64,000 bases of DNA from Mediannikoviicoccus vaginalis (GCF_928097925.1 NZ_CAKMRI010000001.1:620001-684000), one strand, 5' to 3'. Counted from the stretch's first letter, positions 48,314 to 56,032 are shown. The notes: a model not told the origin generated them from the sequence alone. Translations and numbers: made by a program.

Positions 48314-48637
48314 TTATATTTCCTCCTCTTTTTCTTCTTTTTTAATTTTATTTATGTGCTTTACGATAAAATTTTTAAATGTCTTGTCTTCTTTTTTTGT
48401 TTCCTTAAAATATCCAAAAATATGGATGTATTCTCCACTTTTAAATTCCTTCACACTTTTTGCCTTTTCCCCGTAGAGATTACAGTAGATATATTCTTTT
48501 TTAACCTTTCCTTCTTCTTTGTTCTTTCTAACTATTGTGAAGTTAGCTACCTCTTTTTCTCCTTCCTTTGTATCTATTGCAGTTGTTTTTATTTCTCCTA
48601 CTAGATTTCCATTAATATTTAGCATTTCTCTTTCCAT
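48314..48637 (-). CDS. Single-stranded-DNA-binding (OB-fold) protein of ICE
   Basis: 107 residues: LNINGNLVGEIKTTAI, ANFTIVRKNK, EYIYCNLYGEKAKSVKEF and GEYIHIFGYFKE give the OB-fold strand pattern of conjugation-type SSBs. The C-terminus is Lys/Glu-rich rather than the DDDIPF type. Its place between virD4 and maff2 is the standard one in Tn1549-type ICEs. It should coat the transferred strand. GGAG lies 11 bases before the ATG. Confidence 0.8.
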   Translation of the reverse strand: MEREMLNINGNLVGEIKTTAIDTKEGEKEVANFTIVRKNKEEGKVKKEYIYCNLYGEKAKSVKEFKSGEYIHIFGYFKETKKEDKTFKNFIVKHINKIKKEEKEEEI

Positions 48638-48666
48638 TTGTTCTATCTCCTTTATTCCATAAAAAA

Positions 48667-48688
48667 AGCGATAGTTTTCTCTATCGCT
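48667..48688 (-). terminator. Terminator between abi gene and ssb
   Basis: agcgatag/ctatcgct stem with a minus-strand T7 run. It insulates ssb from the abi gene. Confidence 0.75.
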
Positions 48689-48785
48689 TCTACTTCTAAT
48701 TCATTAATATTTCATTTTTATCTGTATCTTATTTTTTCGGCTCATCTCGTATATATTTCATTATTCCTCCTTTGGGCATAAAAAA

Positions 48786-48809
48786 ACACCGAAATGTTTT
48801 TTTCGGTGT
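48786..48809 (-). terminator. Terminator of the abi gene
   Basis: acaccgaaa/tttcggtgt, 9-bp perfect stem, with T7 on the minus strand, 19 bases after the abi stop. Confidence 0.88.
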
Positions 48810-48827
48810 AGATTTCTCTATTTAATT

Positions 48828-49691
48828 TTATGGTTTTAGTAATTCTTTCCAGTTTTCTATAAAGCCAACATGTCTTAATTCAATATTTTCATATCTTGCT
48901 ATTAGTGCTGTTAGATCATGATAAAATTTTTTGTAATTTTCTTCTTCAGAAACTATTTTAAGATTAACTAATGTAGCAAATATTGTATTGTTTGAAATAT
49001 TATTTTTTAAATATTCTTTATATAGCTTTGGTGATTTTGTAAGCTTTGCTCCATATAGCCTGCCATAATGGGCACATATATTTCTTATATAGGCAAAATT
49101 TTCTATCCAAGATTCAAAGTAATGGTAGTCTGTATGAAAGACTTTTGCAATTTTACTTTTATCTTCATTTTTCATATTCTTATACATTTTAGATAAAGTT
49201 CCAAAACTTGCTACTTCTATCACTGCATAGAGTGGAATTTCTCCACCTTCATAATTGTCTTTAAAGTTTTTTATAAATGGTGAGCGTCTATTTCTTTTAA
49301 CTTCCCTTGCTAATTCTTCTAGTACCCTTTCTTGTTCCTTTTGTTTCTCAAAATTATTCATATCTTTATATGAAAAGTTCCCATATCTTAAAGAAAAATA
49401 GTTTGTGATAACTGCTCTTAAAGAAACTTCAATATGCTCTATTGTTTCAAATATAAGCTGTCTAAGTTCTCTATCAAATTTATATAAACTTACAATATCT
49501 TCAAAACTTGTTCCTGATATATATCTTCCATCTTTTTTTAATGTGATACTATAAGCTTTAATCAGCCTATAATAGGATATTCTTCCAAGAATTTTCTTAG
49601 CATAAGTTTTATCTTCCACTAAAAGTCCTAAGTCTATTAAATTTTTTACTTGATTTTCTATACTAATCGGTTCTTGATAGATTTTTTTCAT
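48828..49691 (-). CDS. Abi_2/AbiF-type abortive infection protein (HEPN)
   Basis: 287 residues of the Abi_2 (AbiD/AbiF) family: IENQVKNLIDLGLLVEDKTY and RISYYRLIKAYS near the N-terminus, FDRELRQLIFETIEHIEVSLRAV, and the HEPN RNase-like motif R-x4-H in AYIRNICAHYGRLYG near residue 215. Such proteins are defense toxins that probably cut RNA. Start ATG 49691 follows GGAGAAAAA; a reading from 49730 would run into the leader hairpin. It is a self-contained unit: own consensus promoter, structured leader and strong terminator, inserted between virD4 and ssb of the ICE. Confidence 0.85.
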   Translation of the reverse strand: MKKIYQEPISIENQVKNLIDLGLLVEDKTYAKKILGRISYYRLIKAYSITLKKDGRYISGTSFEDIVSLYKFDRELRQLIFETIEHIEVSLRAVITNYFSLRYGNFSYKDMNNFEKQKEQERVLEELAREVKRNRRSPFIKNFKDNYEGGEIPLYAVIEVASFGTLSKMYKNMKNEDKSKIAKVFHTDYHYFESWIENFAYIRNICAHYGRLYGAKLTKSPKLYKEYLKNNISNNTIFATLVNLKIVSEEENYKKFYHDLTALIARYENIELRHVGFIENWKELLKP

Positions 49692-49712
49692 TTTTTCTCC
49701 TAAAATCAAATG

Positions 49713-49750
49713 ACCCGACTTGGTCCGCATTGTTAAGAGGCGTGTCGGGT
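49713..49750 (-). ncRNA. Structured leader RNA of the abi gene
   Basis: ACCCGAC - 24-base loop with gcctcttaacaatgcggacc - GTCGGGT, directly between promoter and RBS. Abi_2/AbiF genes are known to be accompanied by an upstream structured RNA thought to act as antitoxin or regulator; the match here is by position and shape only. Confidence 0.6.
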
Positions 49751-49762
49751 GCTGTTGACGTT

Positions 49763-49791
49763 ATTATATGTTATAGAATATTTTTTGTCAA
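49763..49791 (-). promoter_or_regulatory. Consensus promoter of abi RNA and gene
   Basis: Minus strand TTGACA (49786-49791), 17-base spacer, TATAAT (49763-49768): a perfect sigma-70/SigA promoter, the strongest in the window. Start expected near 49755, just before the hairpin. Confidence 0.85.
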
Positions 49792-49847
49792 GTATTTTCT
49801 TTTAATCTTTCCTAAATATCTATCTTACTTCTTATTTAATTTTAAAT

Positions 49848-50663
49848 TTATTCATCTAATATTTCAACTACCATACTCTCTTTTAACTTAACCTCATCTT
49901 TTCTCTGTAGGTATTTCTCTATGTCAAATATATTTCTCTTATCATAATCTTCCAATAACTTGTAATTCTTATGCTTTGTAATATCAAATTTATCAGATAA
50001 GAAAGGTCTTACTCCTCTTAACTGATAAATACACTTACCACCATCCATTACAGTTATTTCATCTTGACTCATAAGTTCCTTACCAGTTTTTTGATAATTT
50101 AGTCCAAAACTCTTTTGATTCGATCTTGTTTCTGATGTGTTATATAGGTCTATGGTTTCTTTGCCTAGGCTTTCAGATAATTCTTTTAATGTTGTTCTTT
50201 CTTTGCCTCCTAAAAATAATGTAGAATCACAATTGCCAACTATGGTATCTGCATTATCTTTATAGATACTTTTTAGTTGTGATTGTGCTTGTAATATTAT
50301 ACAAGCTGATATTTCTCTACTTCTAATAGTTGCTATCAGCTTTTCAAATTTAGGAATTAAGCCGATATTTGCGAATTCATCAAGTAGGCATCTCACATGA
50401 ACAGGAAGTCTTCCACCATATTCATCATCTGCTTTATCACATAATAGATTAAATAATTGTGAGTACATTATTGATACTACAAAGTTAAATGTATCATCTG
50501 TATCCGATATTATTACGAATAAAGCTGTTTTCTTTTCTCCAAGTGTATCAAGCTCCAGTTCATCTTCTTTCATTAAGTCCCTAAGTTCCTGAATATCAAA
50601 TGGAGCAAGCCTTGCTCCACAGGATATAAGGATTGATTTGGCAGTTTTTCCTGTAACAACTTG
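49848..50663 (-). pseudogene. VirD4/TraG coupling protein, C-terminal fragment
   Basis: 271 codons of the C-terminal part of a TraG-type coupling ATPase, in frame to 50663 and then a stop. Recognisable: TGKTAKSILISCGARLAPFD, KTALFVIISDTDDTFNF, Walker B in CLLDEFANIG and IILQAQSQLKSIYKDNADTI. The N-terminal half with Walker A is missing: unrelated DNA (TnpW) begins 12 bases upstream. The internal ATG at 50573 might give a 241-aa product, but without Walker A it cannot be an active coupling protein. The gene is broken by the second nested module. Confidence 0.85.
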
Positions 50664-50675
50664 TCAAGGACTTTC
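50664..50675. other. Left junction of the second nested module in traG
   Basis: TraG homology ends and the TnpW gene ends within these bases. The matching other end was not found inside the window. Confidence 0.55.
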
Positions 50676-50860
50676 TAATCATTTTTATGAGGTTTTTTAT
50701 CTTTTTCTCGCTCCATTTCTCTAAGCATTATCCTTTTCAATTTATCTTGCATAGTTTCAGTCGCATTTTCATTAAAATGGACAATAACCTCATAAGTTAC
50801 TTTTCCAATCTTTTTTATAGTCTTTGTTCCTGTATTATGTTCATTTTTATTTTCGTGCAT
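50675..50860 (-). CDS. TnpW-like small transposon protein
   Basis: 61 residues: TGTKTIKKIGKVTYEVIVHF then ETMQDKLKRIMLREMERE. The pattern (I-G-x-x-T-Y-x-V ... D-K-[ML]-x-R-[LI]) is that of small TnpW-type proteins at the end of Tn1549-like and TnpX-type elements. AGGAGG lies upstream of ATG 50860. It is the last gene before the traG junction, as expected for the end of an element. Confidence 0.7.
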   Translation of the reverse strand: MHENKNEHNTGTKTIKKIGKVTYEVIVHFNENATETMQDKLKRIMLREMEREKDKKPHKND

Positions 50861-50971
50861 ATTATTTTCCCTCCTGTTAGTTGCAATCAAAAAAAGACGA
50901 TAGAGTTTTATTTCTACCGCCTTTCACAAGTCTTATAGCTATTCATTTAATAACGCTTTACCATTTACATA

Positions 50972-51979
50972 TTAAATTTTCAAATCCTTATTGTTCAGCA
51001 TTCCGCCAAACATCGTATGATACATATCCTTGGAAGATTCCTCTATCTTTGTAATACTTGATATTTTATTTCCTGCATCTTTTGATGAAGCTCCGCAAAG
51101 ATAAAAGGCTTCACTGTCTGTTCCATAGTCAATGGCAATATATCTATCGTGATACTTTTTCCCTGCGACTTTCATCTTCAGATTGATATTAGGGTAATCT
51201 TTTCTAAAATCGTTTAGGATATTTTTTGTCAGCATATCCTTGTTCTTCACATTGTCGCTAAAGACTATAATTTCAACATTGTCTTTTGCAGCCCTTAATA
51301 ATTCTAAGGTTTTCAAGCCTATATAGTTGTCTATCACATAAATGCTTTTCTTTGCAGACTTATATATTTTGGTATAGGCAACATCTGCTTCAATCTTATC
51401 TCCGTTCATTAAAAGGAAATGCTTGTATGTGTCCGGATCTATAAAATTATCCATAACCTTTTTCAAATCTTCTTTTGTAGCCATTTGCGACTTTATTTCA
51501 GCTATATCCTTTGTATTTTGATTTGTCTGTACTGCTATTTGAACTAATTCTTTTGAACCGATAAAATCTTGGTTTTCAATGATAAAATCTTTCATTTGCT
51601 TAAATGTTCTAACTAAAGCTCTGCTTTGCTTAACAGCAAGTTCACCTCTTAATACAGTCATCAGCATATAAATACCTTGTTCTGTAAAGGCATAAGGATT
51701 GTATTTAATATTACTTCCTCTACCAGTCCCTCTGTTCAAGGTGAAATTTTTGCACCTTGAAAGTTCTACCATTTCTTCGTCCGTTAGTTGGAACATGAAG
51801 TCTTCACCTTCAAATTTTTCTGCGTTGTTTTTCACCTGTCTATTAAAGTTTTTTGTTTCATAACCATATATTTCAGCTAAATCTGCATCAAGCATTACTT
51901 TTTGCCCACGAATAAGATATATTTTTTCTTGTATAGTTTTATCATCTACAATAACTATCTCTTTATTTTCTTCTGCCAT
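50972..51979 (-). CDS. ORF6N-domain protein with PLD-like C-terminus
   Basis: 335 residues. N-terminal ORF6N domain (KVMLDADLAEIYGYETKNFN, RQVKNNAEKFEGEDFMFQL), common in phage-derived regulators. C-terminal ~140 residues form a phospholipase-D-like fold with KKYHDRYIAIDYG (H-D where the HKD family has H-x-K) and CGASSKDAGNKI near residues 290-315. ATG 51979 follows GGAGG. PLD-like domains occur as nucleases in defense systems; here the motif is incomplete, so it may be a nucleic-acid sensor. Stands alone between TnpW and the plasmid genes. Confidence 0.7.
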   Translation of the reverse strand: MAEENKEIVIVDDKTIQEKIYLIRGQKVMLDADLAEIYGYETKNFNRQVKNNAEKFEGEDFMFQLTDEEMVELSRCKNFTLNRGTGRGSNIKYNPYAFTEQGIYMLMTVLRGELAVKQSRALVRTFKQMKDFIIENQDFIGSKELVQIAVQTNQNTKDIAEIKSQMATKEDLKKVMDNFIDPDTYKHFLLMNGDKIEADVAYTKIYKSAKKSIYVIDNYIGLKTLELLRAAKDNVEIIVFSDNVKNKDMLTKNILNDFRKDYPNINLKMKVAGKKYHDRYIAIDYGTDSEAFYLCGASSKDAGNKISSITKIEESSKDMYHTMFGGMLNNKDLKI

Positions 51980-52050
51980 GAAATGCACCTCCAACATTAT
52001 CTAAATTCTTTTCCAATTCGCCACGCACTGCGTAGCTTTTTGAATAAGTC

Positions 52051-52374
52051 TTATATTCTTTTATATTTTTCTACTCCGCCTTCAGCTTTTCCGATGTGTT
52101 CCACATTTTTTACAAGTCCCTTATTTACATTTTCATAAAACCATCTGCCAATCAATGCCGGAGGTGTTGCGATTAACTCTCTCAAAACAAATTCTTTGTC
52201 CTTTGGTAAAGAGCTAATTTTGTTTAATAAGGTAGTATATAGGTCAGCATAGCTTGTATTTTCTTGTAAACTACTACACTTACAATATTCAGTAACGCTT
52301 GGGAAACCTCCCTCTATTGCTTTTTTAGTTAAAATTTCAAGTTCTTCATCGGTTACAGTAAATTGAATTCGCAT
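52051..52374 (-). CDS. Putative RHH/DUF1413-like protein
   Basis: 107 residues: the N-terminus (RIQFTVTDEELEILTKKAIE) resembles a ribbon-helix-helix or MobC-like start; the C-terminus (PPALIGRWFYENVNKGLVKN then YKRI) resembles the small DUF1413 fold. AGGAG lies upstream. Not firmly identified; probably a DNA-binding accessory of the mobilizable module. Confidence 0.5.
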   Translation of the reverse strand: MRIQFTVTDEELEILTKKAIEGGFPSVTEYCKCSSLQENTSYADLYTTLLNKISSLPKDKEFVLRELIATPPALIGRWFYENVNKGLVKNVEHIGKAEGGVEKYKRI

Positions 52375-52547
52375 TTATATATCCTCTCCTTATAACTGAG
52401 TTTATTACCATATCACTATCATTTTATCATAAATACGATATTTTTTCCATACTGCAATTTTAAGCCATATTTTACACTTAGCTATAGTCTGATACCTATT
52501 TTATCATTAACGCTCTAAAAACACCTTCCCACCGTCTTGTACGAGGT

Positions 52548-53300
52548 CTACAAGTGTTCCCCCTTGTCATAATCTTCAAGGGTATATATTTTTGATTTAT
52601 GGCTTTCTTTTAATTTAACTTTATCTTGCTCATACCAATGAACTAAGGTCGCATAATGATCTTTATAGTTTCTTCCCGTGCTTTGCATATAGGTTGACAG
52701 CTTCTCTATCATTTCTTCCCTATGACCTTGCATTTTATCCTTTAACTTCCCATATTCTTCATCGGTTAAGGAAACATTTTTATATTCTCCATAAAGGTTG
52801 GGGGATATTTTTTCTATCTCCCCCTCTTTTTCTAACTCTATATCTATCTCTTTATCTATCTCTATATCTCCGTTGCAGTTTTGTTGCAAAAGGTTGCAAG
52901 GTGTTGCACCAGTGTTGCATTGCAACGCTTTTTGTCCTCTTGATTTCCTTGAACGCCTTGTAGAAGCTGTTTCTGAACCTATAAGACTTGGGATTTCTGT
53001 TAAAAAATACTCGTCATTTTCTGTGATTATCTCCATCAAGCCTTGTGCTATAATATAATTTACTGTAACCATTACATCATCTTCCGTTTCATCAATCGTT
53101 AATGCAAGCTCCTTGATAAAGTCTGTTTCTACTCCATCATAATACAGCTTCCCACTATCTTTTAAGCTAAGTAAAAGCAATTTAAGATAGATGATTGTAT
53201 AGGTATCTCCTCCTGATATTTTTCTTAGCCTTTTGATTCTCTTATCTGTAAAAAAATCTTCTTTCAATTTTAACCAATAGTATCTTCTGTTGTCTGCCAT
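52548..53300 (-). CDS. Phage-type replisome organizer
   Basis: 250 residues. N-terminal phage replisome organizer domain (NRRYYWLKLKEDFFTDKRIK, TYTIIYLKLLLLSLKDSGKL), a linker of repeated residues encoded by iteron-like DNA, and a C-terminal domain (LYGEYKNVSLTDEEYGKLKD; HYATLVHWYEQDKVKL) shared with the protein at 34262. It ends 2 bases after the relaxase stop side of the operon (relaxase first, replication second). It should recruit the replisome to the internal repeats, allowing the excised module to replicate. Confidence 0.82.
   Translation of the reverse strand: MADNRRYYWLKLKEDFFTDKRIKRLRKISGGDTYTIIYLKLLLLSLKDSGKLYYDGVETDFIKELALTIDETEDDVMVTVNYIIAQGLMEIITENDEYFLTEIPSLIGSETASTRRSRKSRGQKALQCNTGATPCNLLQQNCNGDIEIDKEIDIELEKEGEIEKISPNLYGEYKNVSLTDEEYGKLKDKMQGHREEMIEKLSTYMQSTGRNYKDHYATLVHWYEQDKVKLKESHKSKIYTLEDYDKGEHL
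52817..52870. repeat. AGATAG-type simple repeats in replisome organizer gene
   Basis: tatctatctc/tttatctatc-type degenerate hexamers encode the Glu/Ile/Asp linker (DIEIDKEIDIELEKE). They border the GTTGCA iterons and may be an easily melted part of the origin. Confidence 0.55.
52872..52926. other. Candidate replication origin: five phased GTTGCA iterons
   Basis: GTTGCA starts at 52872, 52883, 52893, 52903 and 52913, i.e. spacings 11, 10, 10, 10, then an inverted copy TGCAAC at 52921-52926. The spacing equals one helical turn, so bound protein would line up on one face. It lies inside the replisome organizer gene, the known origin position in such phages. Confidence 0.65.
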
Positions 53301-53302
53301 TT

Positions 53303-54955
53303 TTATCTTTCCTCCCCTTTATTTTTATAATTTTCTTTAGCCTTTTCTTTTGCTTTTTGTTTGTACTGACCCTTTCTTTCCTCTTGCTCTTGAAATTTTT
53401 TCAGTTGTGCAATTACACTTGGTTTATCTCCCCTCTTAATTGCCTTGTCTATCTCTATGGATAAATCTATTCCATACTCATCATTGACAATCTTTACTGC
53501 ATATTTGATATGGTCTATCTGCTTAAATTCATCTTGTACTTTAGCTTTATCTTCCGTTAAACTTTGTATCTCATTTTCAAGACTTGATATTTCTTTTTGC
53601 CAATCACTCGACTTTATGGCTGATGTCCCGGTGATTTTTTCTATGGTCTTTCTTGCTCTTAGGTATCTGTCTATTTCTTTTTTATGGGAATTGTAAAAGC
53701 TGTCTTTGAATATGGTTTTGCTCTTGTATTCCTGATAGACCTCTTTGTTTTCTTTGATAGAGTCTATGCAGCTTACACATTGATTTAAGTCTTTTATTCT
53801 TTGTGTTTTACTCTGAATATCACCACTTATCTTTTTACTTTGCTTTGCCAGTTCAATGACTTTTTCTTGTAGGTCTGCTATGGTTTGAAGTTTATTATCT
53901 TTCAAATAGTAGATTGCTTTTACAAATCTCTTTAGGTCTGCATTCCCCTTTTTTATCTGTCCGTAGTAGGATAAATTTTTTGATTTTTCTCCCTGTATCT
54001 CGTTGTAGATAGAAATATATTCATAGAGGTTAAAGAGTTCCGCTTTATTCTCAAGTTCATCTTTCTTGGTCTGTTTATACTCATCGTATTTTGCTTGCAG
54101 ATTTCCAAGTAAAGAGTCTATCCAATAGGTGATTTCTTTTATCTTGTTCTTGATGGCTTTTACTAAGGAATTATGCTTTTTGATTTCTCTGTTGATGTTT
54201 CCTTTGTCGGTTTCTATTCCTTTTTTCTCTAAGGCACTGGCACTTGCTCCTAAATGAATGGTTGGGATTTCTTCTATCCCTTGTCTTTTGTAGGAGCGAT
54301 GATCCACTCTCTTTTCCTGATGATTTTTTTCTAAATACTGATTACAAAGGCTTGCAAAATTCTCTCTCCATTTCTCTGCGTTGCCTTTATCGTTCCAGTC
54401 CGTCAGCTCTACTTTTCTTGTTTTGTAGTTACCGCTTTTTAATTTTATCTTTTCTCCGTTTTCATCAAGAACATATTCTTTTTTGCTTTTTGCCTGCCAC
54501 TCTCCTTTTTCATTGATTGGTCTAAGGGTAGTCATAATATGAGCATGGATATTGTTATTTTCTTCATCACTTTCATCATGGATTGCAAGGTCTGCTATCA
54601 TTCCTTTTGACACAAAATTTTTTTGTATGAATTCGGTAATGAGTTTTTTATTTTCTTCAAAAGATAATTCTTTCGGTAAGGCGATAATGAAGTTTCTTGC
54701 AAGCTGTGCATTGCTTGCTTTCTCATTTAGTTCAATGCTATTCCATAAAGTAGTTCTATCTTTTAATGCTATGGGGACATTCTCCGGCAAGAAGATTTCT
54801 GAATGTAAAAGTCCTTTTTTATTATGATAGTCATGAACTTCTCCGTCCCATTCATTTTTGATTTTCTCACAAGAGATATATGCTGCACTTGCAACTGCTG
54901 ATTTACTCTTACCTCTGCTTATCATAGAAATACTAAAGTGAAATGTTTCTGCCAT
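53303..54955 (-). CDS. mobA: MobA/MobL (MobQ) relaxase of second module
   Basis: 550 residues. Starts MAETFHFSISMISRGKSKSA, with AAYISCEKI (candidate tyrosine), HxH site in NNIHAHIMTTLRP, DHRSYKRQG, then coiled coil. The end has S-V-I-A-Q-L-K-K-F-Q and GEER. Paralogue of the relaxase at 37463. Upstream lies the oriT-like region, downstream the replisome organizer with 2 bases between. Expected to nick oriT and use a helper ICE channel. Confidence 0.92.
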   Translation of the reverse strand: MAETFHFSISMISRGKSKSAVASAAYISCEKIKNEWDGEVHDYHNKKGLLHSEIFLPENVPIALKDRTTLWNSIELNEKASNAQLARNFIIALPKELSFEENKKLITEFIQKNFVSKGMIADLAIHDESDEENNNIHAHIMTTLRPINEKGEWQAKSKKEYVLDENGEKIKLKSGNYKTRKVELTDWNDKGNAEKWRENFASLCNQYLEKNHQEKRVDHRSYKRQGIEEIPTIHLGASASALEKKGIETDKGNINREIKKHNSLVKAIKNKIKEITYWIDSLLGNLQAKYDEYKQTKKDELENKAELFNLYEYISIYNEIQGEKSKNLSYYGQIKKGNADLKRFVKAIYYLKDNKLQTIADLQEKVIELAKQSKKISGDIQSKTQRIKDLNQCVSCIDSIKENKEVYQEYKSKTIFKDSFYNSHKKEIDRYLRARKTIEKITGTSAIKSSDWQKEISSLENEIQSLTEDKAKVQDEFKQIDHIKYAVKIVNDEYGIDLSIEIDKAIKRGDKPSVIAQLKKFQEQEERKGQYKQKAKEKAKENYKNKGEER

Positions 54956-55091
54956 CTGTATAAGCTCCTTTCATTTTTTTGTTTGTTTTCAGGTAAAGGA
55001 AAAAGCAGACAGGTTATTTTTTGTACCTTTTCCTATCTGCTTCATCAATACATTTTTATTAAGTTTTGGATTTTCAAAGACTTGCTAAAAT

Positions 55092-55172
55092 CCCTTAGTT
55101 TTTCTAAGGGCGCAATTATACACCCTAAAGGGTGCTTTGCGTTCTGCGAAGCTTTTTGCCCTTGCAGGGAGC
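55092..55172. other. oriT-like region of second module (MobQ type)
   Basis: Same modules as 39271-39414 but on the other strand: cccttag/ctaaggg hairpin (55092-55110), taaGGGCGCAAtt (55105-55117, complement of the nick consensus), caccctaaagggtg (55121-55134) and cttgcagggagc. Relative to the relaxase gene it is reversed compared with the first copy. Confidence 0.68.
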
Positions 55173-55202
55173 TTCTGAAAAAACTAAGGTTTTTTATTGT
55201 AT

Positions 55203-55532
55203 CTACTCTATGTCTGCTTCATCTTCTGTATCTTTCCCATTTATCATTTCTTCATAGGCTTGTCTGTATTCTTCTGTATCAGTAGCAACTTTAAGTAATT
55301 CTTCTATCTCCTCATTGGTGAATATTAGAGGTTTTTTAATGACTCTTTCTACTATCAAGCCCCTTTGAATAAGCCTGTGATTTCTTCTTCTTCGTTCCTT
55401 TTCATTTGCCAGCTTTTCTAATTTCTTACCTTGATTTTGTAATTGCTTCAGCTTTATATCGCACTTTTCTCTTTCTTCCTGTAGTTCAGAAATTTGTCCA
55501 TGTACTTCCTGTAATGTGTTTTCTTTCTTCAT
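55203..55532 (-). CDS. DUF3847 family protein
   Basis: 109 residues, coiled coil (ISELQEEREKCDIKLKQLQN) then RRRNHRLIQRGLIVERV and a helical acidic end. Homologue of the protein at 39449, again between relaxase and upstream genes across an oriT-like region. Likely relaxosome accessory. Confidence 0.8.
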   Translation of the reverse strand: MKKENTLQEVHGQISELQEEREKCDIKLKQLQNQGKKLEKLANEKERRRRNHRLIQRGLIVERVIKKPLIFTNEEIEELLKVATDTEEYRQAYEEMINGKDTEDEADIE

Positions 55533-55573
55533 TTTTCATTCCTCCGTTTTAGTATTTATTTGTTTCTATAAAG

Positions 55574-55607
55574 AAAGGTTAAGCACCTTTTTTGACACTT
55601 AACCTTT
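55574..55607 (-). terminator. Hairpin between sigma-like gene and DUF3847 gene
   Basis: aaaggttaag/cttaaccttt, 10-bp perfect stem; only a short T stretch follows, so a weak terminator or attenuator. Confidence 0.55.
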
Positions 55608-55615
55608 CCAAGTTT

Positions 55616-56032
55616 TTAGATTTTATCTTCTAAAATCTTTCTCAGTTTTTCTAAAATTCTGTCCCTCCTCCCGCTGATTGCTTGATGTGTAACTTTCTCT
55701 CTTCTGCTGATTGACCTTAGGCTTTCTTCTTTGTAGAAGATGGCTTCCATTAGCTCTCGTTCTTCTTGTGTTAGAGTATTTAATGCTTTATGAAGTTCTT
55801 CAATTCGAATTTTTACTTCTACAATTTTTTCTAAGTCTATTTTTTCATCTATGATGTTATCTACAAAGTGTCCATCATTATCCAGTGCTGAAAATGGTAT
55901 AACATTATGCTTCCAATCTTTTCTTTGGAGATATTTTTCATGCTCTGTTATCTTCCAGTAGGCTTTATAGACTTCTTCACTTACAGGTACGGCTTTTCCT
56001 TTGACATAAAGGAAATATTCTTTTTTGTCCAT
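55616..56032 (-). CDS. Sigma-70 region 4-like protein of mobile element
   Basis: 138 residues. The middle is linker-like; the C-terminal part (ALNTLTQEERELMEAIFYKE, SLRSISRREKVTHQAISGRR) is a sigma region 4 helix-turn-helix. This type (short, without a clear region 2) accompanies MobA/MobL elements and Tn916-like ICEs and probably turns on their transfer genes. First gene of the module's mobilization operon; GGAGG lies upstream. Confidence 0.75.
   Translation of the reverse strand: MDKKEYFLYVKGKAVPVSEEVYKAYWKITEHEKYLQRKDWKHNVIPFSALDNDGHFVDNIIDEKIDLEKIVEVKIRIEELHKALNTLTQEERELMEAIFYKEESLRSISRREKVTHQAISGRRDRILEKLRKILEDKI

Noticed and set aside
50894-50926. Hairpin after the ORF6N region as a terminator
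   Set aside because: Stem gacgatag/ctaccgcc has several mismatches; too weak to annotate.
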